5,002 nucleotides of DNA. Source: Alphaproteobacteria bacterium HGW-Alphaproteobacteria-13. GTDB taxonomy: Bacteria; Pseudomonadota; Alphaproteobacteria; Sphingomonadales; Sphingomonadaceae. Positions within the stretch are counted from its first letter, which is position 1. The number at the start of each line of letters is the position of its first letter. The position numbers and the translations under genes are program-made. The DNA lies in NCBI GenBank assembly GCA_002842935.1, contig PHEM01000252.1, forward strand, positions 1 through 5,002. Direction: 5' to 3'. Shown here one piece after another: positions 1-5,002 of this stretch. The notes under the pieces were generated by a model. It had not been told where the DNA came from. It was given only the letters and a program-made list of their open reading frames with translations, and made no database searches.

Positions 1-846
1 CTGTCCCGCCAGCGCGCGCACCTCGTCGGTTGGCGCGCGCCCGACGATGGCGAAGCGGGCGTCGGGGCGGCGCGCGCGGATCAGCGGCAGGACCTCTGCC
101 GCGAACCAGCGCACGGCGTCGATATTGGGCCGATAGTCCATCTGGCCGGTAAAGACCGCAAGCGGACCGCTCCCCTGCCCGACCCTCTCCTTTATCAGCG
201 CCGGGTCGAAACGATCGGTGTCGATGCCGTTTTCCACGGCCCGCACCTTGTCGGCGCCCAGCCCGCTCTGCGCGCGGAACAGCGCCGCCTCCGCCTCGCT
301 GACGAACAGGCTGGCGTCGGCGCGCCGCGCGACTTCGGCTTCATACGCCCCCAGCACCCGCGCCTCGCGTGCATGGACCCAATGCAGCGGCTGGCGGCTG
401 TCCTGCTCGGCATAAGCCCGGAACTTCGCCGAATCCACATCGACGAAATCCATGATGACCGGCCCGGCAAAATCCGCCGGGACATATTGCGCCATCTGGC
501 CCGAAAAGGCGACGATATGGCTGATCGTGCCGCCGGCGATCAGGCGCGTGACATGACTCGCCAGCGCCCGGCTGCGGAACAGGCGGTTCGACACCGGCTC
601 GCCGCGCAGCACGGCGGATGCCAGCGCCAGCGGGCGCAAGGCAGTCCGCACTTCGATCGACAAACTCTTGCAAAGCAGTGACATTTTGTCCCGCGCTGCC
701 GCCGCGTCGGCGTCATTGTCGGCCAGCGCCGCGACATGGACGGGGGCGAGTTTCGCCAACGCCTCGAACATATGCCAGCTGCGGATGCGGTCGCCCCGGT
801 CGGGCGGCCAGGGCGCGCGGTGGACGAGGAACAGGATTTCGGTCAT
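1..846 (-). CDS. XrtA/PEP-CTERM-associated sugar transferase (group 1 glycosyltransferase), 3' end cut by window edge
   Basis: The minus-strand frame stays open from ATG at 846-844 to base 1, giving 282 residues of a protein I expect to be about 400 long. It begins MTEILFLVHRAPWPPDRGDR and continues with IRSW (residues 8-24), the N-terminal signature of the TIGR03087 sugar transferases of XrtA/PEP-CTERM loci. Other family-like segments are FVDVDSAKF (134-142), FVSEAEA (181-187), ENGIDTDRFDP (205-215, the hinge into the nucleotide-sugar-binding domain) and FTGQMDYRPN (232-241). By family it is a GT-B fold, GT4-like cytoplasmic enzyme that adds a sugar to a lipid-linked exopolysaccharide precursor. 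Donor and acceptor cannot be read from sequence. The missing C-terminus should carry the rest of the donor-binding domain, including the E-x7-E-type region. The start is fixed by the family N-terminus and a GGAAG element 9 nt upstream. It is the last gene seen in the transcription direction, and repeat copy A lies just ahead of it. Family call is confident; substrate is unknown. Confidence 0.9.
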   Translation of the reverse strand, partial: MTEILFLVHRAPWPPDRGDRIRSWHMFEALAKLAPVHVAALADNDADAAAARDKMSLLCKSLSIEVRTALRPLALASAVLRGEPVSNRLFRSRALASHVTRLIAGGTISHIVAFSGQMAQYVPADFAGPVIMDFVDVDSAKFRAYAEQDSRQPLHWVHAREARVLGAYEAEVARRADASLFVSEAEAALFRAQSGLGADKVRAVENGIDTDRFDPALIKERVGQGSGPLAVFTGQMDYRPNIDAVRWFAAEVLPLIRARRPDARFAIVGRAPTDEVRALAGQ

Positions 847-860
847 CAGACCCAACTTCC
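847..860 (-). promoter_or_regulatory. Ribosome binding site of the glycosyltransferase, abutting a hairpin repeat
   Basis: Only 14 nt separate repeat copy A from the glycosyltransferase ATG. They contain GGAAG (plus-strand 856-860), 9 nt from the start codon. The other three genes with visible starts also have their purine-rich element 9 nt from the ATG. The site touches the foot of the long hairpin, so folding of the repeat could affect ribosome access. That effect is inferred. Confidence 0.5.
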
Positions 861-975
861 CGTTCGTCCGGAGGAGGGGCTGAGCTTGTCGAAGACCCGT
901 CTCGAAGGACCATGCGCCGCGCCAAGCCCTTCGAGACGCCATTTCGACAAGCTCAATGGCTCCTCAGGACGAACG
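861..975. repeat. REP/BIME-like palindromic repeat, copy A
   Basis: This 115-bp imperfect palindrome has a left arm at 861-908, a 19-nt spacer at 909-927 and a right arm at 928-975. The outer part (CGTTCGTCC...GAGGA) and the inner part (CGTCTCGAAGG) of the arms are complementary. The middle 23 nt of each arm instead folds on itself. On the left (876-898) GGGGCT and AGACCC close the loop GAGCTTGTCGA, with one G-A mismatch. On the right (938-960) the stem is GCCATT/AATGGC around the same loop. It occupies most of the gap between the FemAB stop and the glycosyltransferase start. No transposase gene or clear target duplication is visible. The REP-like class is an inference from structure and location. 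Confidence 0.9.
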
Positions 976-997
976 GAGACAGTGAAAGGCGCGCTAC

Positions 998-2053
998 TCA
1001 TCCCAGCCCGCGCGCGATCAGCGGACCGATGCGGTTCGCGGCCCACAGCGGCAGTTTCTTCCACACATCGACTTGCAGGCGATATCGGGCGCTGTTCGGA
1101 TTGGTGTCGCGCGGCTTTTCGCCGGGCGCGAGCCAGCGCGCATAGGTCAGCGGACGCGGCTCGAAACCCCAATTCTTCTTATAGGCAAACGGACCTGTCC
1201 CGGCCTTCGAGCGTCCGAAATCGAAGCGGGTGCAGCCGCGCGCGCGCGCATGGCGCATCAGCGCGAAATACATCAGCTCATTGGCGCGCAGCCGCCGCGC
1301 CTCCGCGATCCCGCCGCCCCAATAGGGCATCACCGTGCCGCGCCAGTACAGGCTGAGCACGCTCGCGACGGGGCGGCCGCCGTCACGGACCGTCAGGATA
1401 TCGGCATCCGCGCCAAAACCGTCGAGCACGGCGTCGAACAGCTTCCTGGGAAAGACCGGCGTGCCGAGATTGCGGACGCTGGTCGCATAGACGCGGTAAT
1501 GGTCGCGCCGCTCCGCCGCGTCGCGGCCTGTCGTCACCGTCAGGCCGCTGTCCAGCACCTTGCGCACTTCCGCGCGCTGCTTGCGCGGAATGGCGAGCAG
1601 TTCGGCCGCGTCATCGGCGGCAAGGTCGCGCGCGAAACCGGCATAGACGCCGTCCTCGCGCCTCCACCCCTCGCCCTGCGGCAGCGGCCCACCACGCAGT
1701 TCGACCGACGGCACGCCCAGCTTGCGCGCGACATCGGCCGCGCCTGCCGCCAGCACGGCGGCGACGCCGTCATCGTCGGCGAGCAGGCCGCCATCGACGG
1801 CGAAACCCGTGGCGACCAGCGCCTGCCCGAACAGCGGCGAGCGGACATGGTGCAGCGGCAAGATGCCCGTCAGCGCCCCGCTCGCGTCGCGCGCGGCGAC
1901 GAAATGGCACTGGTGCCCCGTCGCCCGCGTCACGGCCTCGCACCAGGCACGGCTGTGAAAGGGCGTCGCGGCAGGATGCGCGGCGACATAGGCGTCCCAC
2001 GCCGCCGCGTCCGTGAGCGGCGCGGATGAAAGCGCGGGCGCGGGCGCGTTCAT
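998..2053 (-). CDS. FemAB-related protein, XrtA/PEP-CTERM system-associated (GNAT-fold acyl/aminoacyltransferase)
   Basis: This is a 351-residue protein with the hallmarks of the TIGR03019 FemAB-like family. It has an N-terminal half-domain with FHSRAWCEAV (32-41) and ILPLHHVRSPLFG (64-76). A second GNAT-like half follows with IPRKQRAEVRK (155-165), the segment RFDFGRSKAGTGPFAYKKNW (276-295), and a C-terminal NPNSARYRLQVDVWKKLPLW (318-337). FemAB proteins transfer aminoacyl groups to peptidoglycan precursors. XrtA-locus members are thought to act on another acceptor, and the substrate is not known. No signal peptide or membrane segment is seen, so a cytoplasmic location is expected. The frame stays open upstream to 2419, but that part is antisense-frame noise overlapping the deacetylase. 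The ATG at 2053 is chosen because it overlaps the deacetylase stop as ATGA, has GGAG 9 nt upstream, and gives the normal family length. Translation is therefore probably coupled to the deacetylase. Confidence 0.92.
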   Translation of the reverse strand: MNAPAPALSSAPLTDAAAWDAYVAAHPAATPFHSRAWCEAVTRATGHQCHFVAARDASGALTGILPLHHVRSPLFGQALVATGFAVDGGLLADDDGVAAVLAAGAADVARKLGVPSVELRGGPLPQGEGWRREDGVYAGFARDLAADDAAELLAIPRKQRAEVRKVLDSGLTVTTGRDAAERRDHYRVYATSVRNLGTPVFPRKLFDAVLDGFGADADILTVRDGGRPVASVLSLYWRGTVMPYWGGGIAEARRLRANELMYFALMRHARARGCTRFDFGRSKAGTGPFAYKKNWGFEPRPLTYARWLAPGEKPRDTNPNSARYRLQVDVWKKLPLWAANRIGPLIARGLG

Positions 2054-2910
2054 ACTGCCATGCTCCAGGGCCGCGCGCGTTCGTGCTGCGCGGGCAGCAG
2101 GTGGTCGGCGCGCGTCCATTCGAAATCGCCGAGCAACCGCTTCAGCTTGCCAGCCATGGCCGACAAGCCGCTGTAATGGCGTAATTTCGACTTCAGCGGC
2201 GCATCGGCGACGCGCGGCTGGCCGGGATCGATTTCCCACGGGTGGAAATAGAGGATCGCCGGATGTCCCTCGGCGTTCATCCGCGCGATCGCCCAGCGCG
2301 TGAAGCCATAGGGCAGCAGGCGCATGAAGCCGCCGCCCCCCGCCGCCAGCGTCCGCCCCATCGTCCGCGCCGTCGTCACGGGCCATTCGACAAGGTCGCT
2401 GTCGGGCAGCGGCCGCCACGCATGGCGCGGGCTTTCAGGCCAGCCATAATGGTCGTGCGCGACGGGCGCGACGCTGCTCGAATAGGCATAGCCCTGTTCG
2501 GCCAGGATCGCATGTGCCCAAGGCGTGCGCGTATCGACCGAAAAGCTGGGCGCGCGATAGCCGCGCACGGGCGCGCCGCCCAGATCCTCCAGGATGATCC
2601 GCGTCTTTGTGAGGTCCGCCGCGAATGCGTCGGCGGTCATGGCGAAAACGCGCTGGTGGTCATAGCCGTGGCTGGCGAGTTCGTGCCCCGCCGCGACGAT
2701 CCGCCGGATCAGCGCCGGATAGCGCTCCGCCACCCAGCCCAGCGTGAAGAATGTCCCCTGCACGCCCGCCTCTTCGAACAAGTGCAGCACGGCGTCGCAA
2801 TTCGCCTCCACGCGGCATTCGAGGCGCGGCCAGTCGGCGCGGTCGATCGTACGCTCAAAGGCGCCGACCTGGAACCAGTCCTCGACATCGACCGACAGGC
2901 CGTTCTGCAT
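2050..2910 (-). CDS. Polysaccharide deacetylase, XrtA/PEP-CTERM system-associated (carbohydrate esterase 4 / NodB fold with DUF3473-type C-terminus)
   Basis: This 286-residue protein matches the TIGR03006 deacetylase family of XrtA loci. Motif 1 is SVDVEDWF (6-13), the family variant of the usual TFDDG, with D8 and E10/D11 as candidate base and metal residues. Motif 2 is SHGYDH (80-85), with metal-ligand histidines H81 and H85. Motif 3 is GYRAPSF (117-123), with R119 and P121. GGGGFMRLLPYGF (191-203) and ILYFHPWEID (219-228, H223) complete the active site and lead into the C-terminal module. By family it removes N-acetyl groups from a surface polysaccharide or its lipid-linked precursor; the real substrate is unknown. 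No signal peptide is present, so it probably acts in the cytoplasm. The start is forced: an in-frame TGA lies five codons upstream, with GAAGG and GAGGG between it and the ATG. The stop overlaps the femAB-like start by 4 bp. It is the first gene after repeat copy B. Confidence 0.94.
   Translation of the reverse strand: MQNGLSVDVEDWFQVGAFERTIDRADWPRLECRVEANCDAVLHLFEEAGVQGTFFTLGWVAERYPALIRRIVAAGHELASHGYDHQRVFAMTADAFAADLTKTRIILEDLGGAPVRGYRAPSFSVDTRTPWAHAILAEQGYAYSSSVAPVAHDHYGWPESPRHAWRPLPDSDLVEWPVTTARTMGRTLAAGGGGFMRLLPYGFTRWAIARMNAEGHPAILYFHPWEIDPGQPRVADAPLKSKLRHYSGLSAMAGKLKRLLGDFEWTRADHLLPAQHERARPWSMAV
2054..2066 (-). promoter_or_regulatory. Ribosome binding site of the FemAB-related gene, inside the deacetylase 3' end
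   Basis: GGAG (plus-strand 2063-2066) lies 9 nt before the ATG at 2053-2051. It is within the last codons of the deacetylase gene. With the ATGA stop-start overlap it supports this start over the longer open frame reaching 2419. Confidence 0.65.
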
Positions 2911-2924
2911 TTTCCCTCGCCTTC
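2911..2924 (-). promoter_or_regulatory. Ribosome binding site of the deacetylase gene
   Basis: The minus strand reads GAAGGCGAGGGAAA directly before the ATG. GAAGG (plus 2920-2924) is 9 nt from the start and GAGGG (2914-2918) is 3 nt from it. The first is better spaced. An in-frame TGA just upstream rules out an earlier start. Confidence 0.6.
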
Positions 2925-2955
2925 ATCGCTCATGCCGAGCCTGTCCTGTTCAGTC

Positions 2956-3067
2956 CGTTCGTCCTGAGGAGCCATTGAGCTTGTCGAAATGGCGTCTCGA
3001 AGGACTGCGACGTCGCGGCCCTTCGAGACGGGGCTTCGACAAGCTCAGCCCCTCCTCAGGGCGAACG
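2956..3067. repeat. REP/BIME-like palindromic repeat, copy B (inverted relative to copy A)
   Basis: This 112-bp palindrome has a left arm at 2956-3003, a 16-nt spacer at 3004-3019 and a right arm at 3020-3067. Its left arm is identical over all 48 nt to the reverse complement of copy A's right arm. Its right arm matches the reverse complement of copy A's left arm with three mismatches. The two copies therefore lie in opposite orientation. Internal hairpins are at 2971-2993 (GCCATT/AATGGC) and 3030-3052 (GGGGCT/AGCCCC, perfect here), both closing the loop GAGCTTGTCGA. The spacer contains its own palindrome GCGACGTCGC (3007-3016) and shows no evident similarity to the copy A spacer. It sits between the ATPase stop and the deacetylase start and would form a long hairpin in any read-through mRNA. 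Confidence 0.92.
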
Positions 3068-3120
3068 GTCTTTTATACCCGCCTGAACGGGACAAACCCT
3101 AACGCAGGCCAGTCGTGACG

Positions 3121-4281
3121 TCACGCGGCCCAGACTTGCGACGTCGCCGGGTTCGGCGCATTGTCGGGATCGCGTTCGACCCATTCGATCAGCAGGTCGA
3201 GCACGCGGCGCAGCGCCGCATCCTGTTCGACCAGCCGCGCCTCGAGCGATTCGATCTGACCCCGCAGTTCGGCAAGCTGCGCCTCGTCAGCAGCCGGCGG
3301 CGCGGCCGGAGCCGCGACGGCGGTCTCGGACCCCAGTTCGAGCACGTCGGTATCCGCGGCGGGCGCGGGCCATTGAAGCGGCGCCTCGCTCCCCGGCGCG
3401 GCGGCAGTGGCGGCATGGGCCACCACTTCCTCGACCGGCATCGGCGCGAGACTGGTCTCGTCGATGCCGCGATCGCTCTCGATCTCCGCGATCACGTTGC
3501 GGACGTGCTGCGCGCTGATGCGGTGCAGTTCCTCGACCGCGCCGAACAGCAGCAGGCGGCTGACCAGCACATTGAGCTTGCGCGGCACGCCGCCGCTATA
3601 GTCGAAGATCAGCTCGAACGCCTCCGGCGCGAAGCTGGGGTTGCCCGTCCAGCCGACCTTGCCCAGCCGGTGCAGGATATAGGGTTCGACTTCCTCCGGC
3701 TCCATCGGGTCGAGATGGTGCGTCGCGATCACGCGCTGGCGCAATTGCTCCAGCGTCGGGGAATGGAACAGGGTCTGGCGGAATTCGGGCTGGCCGAGCA
3801 GGAATATCTGGAGCAGCGAATGGCCGCCGAGCTGGAAATTCGACAGCATCCGCAGTTCCTCGAGCGCGGAGATGGCGAGATTCTGTCCTTCGTCGACGAT
3901 CAGCAATGTGCGGCGGCCCGCGCGGGCCTGGTCGCGCAGATATTGCTCGATCGTGCGCAGAAGTTCGGCCTTGCTCTGCCCTTCCCATTCGATGCCGAAC
4001 TGTTCGGCGACAAGGCGCAGCAGATCATCGCCCTCGACCTGCGTCGACACCAGCTTGACCGCCGTCAGCCGGCTGGGATCGATGGTGTTCATCAGATGGC
4101 CGACCAGCGTCGTCTTGCCCGCGCCGACATCGCCGGTGATGACGATGAAGCCTTCGCCCTGCGCCAGCCCATAGCCGAGATAGGACATCGCCTTGCGGTG
4201 CGTGCCGCTCTCGAAATAAAAGGTCGGGTCAGGGGTCAGCTGGAAGGGGCGCCCGGTGAAGCCGTAAAATTGATCGTACAT
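3121..4281 (-). CDS. XrtA/PEP-CTERM system-associated AAA ATPase (ExeA-like)
   Basis: This 386-residue protein opens with MYDQFYGFTGRPFQLTPDPT, the typical start of ExeA/TIGR03015 ATPases. It carries Walker A GDVGAGKTT (50-58, K56), Walker B TLLIVDEGQN (125-134, D130 and E131), a sensor-1-like LLGQPEF (161-167), the arginine-containing LRQRV (180-184) and sensor-2-like GVPRKLNVL (231-239, R234). The conserved core ends near residue 270. The remainder is an Ala/Pro-rich linker (about 285-332) followed by a predicted coiled coil (336-368). In this coiled coil L339, I343, L346, L350, L357, V360 and L364 fall on heptad positions. ExeA-type ATPases power assembly of envelope secretion complexes. 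Here the enzyme is thought to serve the polysaccharide export apparatus, but the exact role is unproven. The ATG has AGGGA 9 nt upstream. The gene begins 18 bp after the beta-barrel gene, so the two are surely co-transcribed. No transmembrane segment is evident. Confidence 0.94.
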   Translation of the reverse strand: MYDQFYGFTGRPFQLTPDPTFYFESGTHRKAMSYLGYGLAQGEGFIVITGDVGAGKTTLVGHLMNTIDPSRLTAVKLVSTQVEGDDLLRLVAEQFGIEWEGQSKAELLRTIEQYLRDQARAGRRTLLIVDEGQNLAISALEELRMLSNFQLGGHSLLQIFLLGQPEFRQTLFHSPTLEQLRQRVIATHHLDPMEPEEVEPYILHRLGKVGWTGNPSFAPEAFELIFDYSGGVPRKLNVLVSRLLLFGAVEELHRISAQHVRNVIAEIESDRGIDETSLAPMPVEEVVAHAATAAAPGSEAPLQWPAPAADTDVLELGSETAVAAPAAPPAADEAQLAELRGQIESLEARLVEQDAALRRVLDLLIEWVERDPDNAPNPATSQVWAA

Positions 4282-4295
4282 CGCGAATATTCCCT
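4282..4295 (-). promoter_or_regulatory. Ribosome binding site of the ATPase gene
   Basis: AGGGA (plus 4291-4295) is 9 nt from the ATG at 4281-4279. It lies in the 18-bp gap after the beta-barrel stop. The tight spacing leaves little room for a separate promoter. Confidence 0.6.
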
Positions 4296-4299
4296 GCGA

Positions 4300-5002
4300 T
4301 CAGAAGTTATAGCGCAATCCCACCAGCGCGGAGCCGATGAGCTGGCTGTTGAAGCCGTCACGGTCGAACGCGTCGAGGCTGGCCGCCGCGGTCCCCGTCA
4401 GGCCGCGCCAGAAGCGCCGCGTGTAATAAGTGGAAAGACCGGCCGACCTGCTGTCGCCCGCCCCCGGCACGCCGCTGTCCAGAAAATTGACATAGCCCGA
4501 CAGGCCGATGTCCGAATCCGCGTCGAGCTTTCGCCCGGCGGTCAGGAACAGATAATAGCTTTCCTCGGTCACGCCGTTGAGCGCCGCGATCGCCGACGTC
4601 GGCGGGACCAGCAGGCGGCGGCGGTCGTATCCGGCGCCCACGCCATAATGCCAGCCGCCGAAGTTCGACGTCAGGATCGCCTGCACGCCGCGATTACGAT
4701 ATTGCGCCGCCGTCGCGCTGCCGAACTGCGGCGTCAGACAGCCGCCGCCCTGCGGCCCGAAGACGCAGGTGTCGATGTCGCCCGTGATCGGGTTGCGCGT
4801 CGGGTCGAACTGCGTCGGCAGGACGGCCAGACCGCCCGACAGGCCGCGTCCCAGGCTCGACAGCCCGTCATAGACGCCGACCTGTATCATCGTCGCATGA
4901 TCGGCGCGATAGGTCAGGCTGCCGGTATAGACGGTGTCGCCATAGCGGCGGCCGACGCGCGCGGTCAGCGAGGTGCGGCGGCTCGGCTGCCACATCACGC
5001 CC
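4300..5002 (-). CDS. XrtA/PEP-CTERM system-associated outer-membrane beta-barrel protein, 5' end cut by window edge
   Basis: The frame is open from the right edge to TGA at 4302-4300, giving about 233 C-terminal residues. The GTG/ATG codons near 4998-4993 are internal, since the in-frame codon before them is sense and the family is much longer. The text resembles TIGR03016 proteins: MWQPSRRTSLTARVGRRYGD, then repeated amphipathic beta strands such as TVYTGSLTYRAD, GVQAILTSNFGGWHYGVGAG, ESYYLFLTAGRKLD and SDIGLSGYVNFLDS. It ends in LVGLRYNF, with the terminal phenylalanine used for recognition by the BAM outer-membrane assembly machinery. By family it is an outer-membrane barrel that may serve polysaccharide export or secretion; the function is inferred. 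Two cysteines nine residues apart (codons at 4765-4767 and 4738-4740) lie in a Gly-rich stretch that could be an extracellular loop. It heads the visible operon and is followed at 18 bp by the ATPase. Confidence 0.88.
   Translation of the reverse strand, partial: GVMWQPSRRTSLTARVGRRYGDTVYTGSLTYRADHATMIQVGVYDGLSSLGRGLSGGLAVLPTQFDPTRNPITGDIDTCVFGPQGGGCLTPQFGSATAAQYRNRGVQAILTSNFGGWHYGVGAGYDRRRLLVPPTSAIAALNGVTEESYYLFLTAGRKLDADSDIGLSGYVNFLDSGVPGAGDSRSAGLSTYYTRRFWRGLTGTAAASLDAFDRDGFNSQLIGSALVGLRYNF

Noticed and set aside
618..1145. 175-residue plus-strand frame crossing repeat A
   Set aside because: It combines antisense glycosyltransferase sequence with repeat DNA and has no coding signature.
1073..2029. 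318-residue open frame on the plus strand
   Set aside because: It lies fully antisense to the FemAB-like gene. The translation is rich in Arg and Ala with no recognisable motif, as expected of a GC-rich shadow frame.
2054..2419. Upstream extension of the FemAB-like frame
   Set aside because: It overlaps the deacetylase coding region, its residues look like out-of-frame noise, and the ATG at 2053 has its own ribosome binding site and an ATGA overlap.
2242..2967. 241-residue open frame on the plus strand
   Set aside because: It is antisense to the deacetylase and runs into repeat B. The opposite strand has clear catalytic motifs, while this one has none.
861..3067. Composite transposon with the repeats as insertion-sequence ends
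   Set aside because: No transposase gene lies between or within the repeats. No target duplication was found, and the enclosed genes are normal members of this locus.
861..3067. CRISPR array
   Set aside because: There are only two copies about 2 kb apart, palindromic and inverted, with genes between them.
3072..3091. Intrinsic terminator after the ATPase (CCCG/CGGG hairpin followed by TATAAAA)
   Set aside because: The stem is only 4 bp and the following RNA would be UAUAAAA, not a U-tract.
4993..4998. GTG-ATG as the start of the beta-barrel gene
   Set aside because: The frame stays open to the window edge, no signal peptide follows, and the family is far longer, so these codons are internal.

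Overview
The window is about two-thirds G+C. It carries five protein genes, all on the minus strand and closely packed, so transcription runs from high to low coordinates. Codon use is strongly GC-biased. The gene families and their order match the exosortase A (XrtA)/PEP-CTERM-associated exopolysaccharide locus of alphaproteobacteria of the Sphingomonadales type (Sphingomonas, Sphingopyxis, Novosphingobium and relatives). The organism call is an inference from this locus and from the style of the intergenic repeats. No rRNA or other marker gene is present.

In transcription order: (1) 5002-4300, the C-terminal part of an XrtA-system outer-membrane beta-barrel protein, cut by the window edge. 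(2) 4281-3121, an ExeA-like AAA ATPase with a coiled-coil C-terminal extension. (3) A 210-bp gap holding repeat copy B (2956-3067). (4) 2910-2050, a polysaccharide deacetylase. (5) 2053-998, a FemAB-related protein whose start overlaps the deacetylase stop by 4 bp (ATGA). (6) A 151-bp gap filled mostly by repeat copy A (861-975). (7) 846-1, the N-terminal 282 residues of a PEP-CTERM/XrtA-type glycosyltransferase, cut by the left edge. There is no gene-free stretch longer than 300 bp.

Together the genes look like the central part of an operon for making, modifying and exporting a surface polysaccharide. The glycosyltransferase would build the repeat unit, the deacetylase would trim N-acetyl groups, and the FemAB/GNAT-fold protein would attach an acyl or aminoacyl group to an unknown acceptor. 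The ATPase and barrel probably belong to the envelope-spanning export or assembly machinery. Exosortase itself and PEP-CTERM substrates are not in the window.

The least ordinary feature is the pair of long palindromic repeats that bracket the deacetylase-femAB pair. Each has two 48-nt arms, and the two copies are mirror images of each other. Each arm contains a small hairpin whose stem differs between arm types by compensating base changes around an invariant 11-nt loop. This is sequence evidence that the folded form is under selection, or was copied by a structure-recognising enzyme, as for REP/BIME elements.
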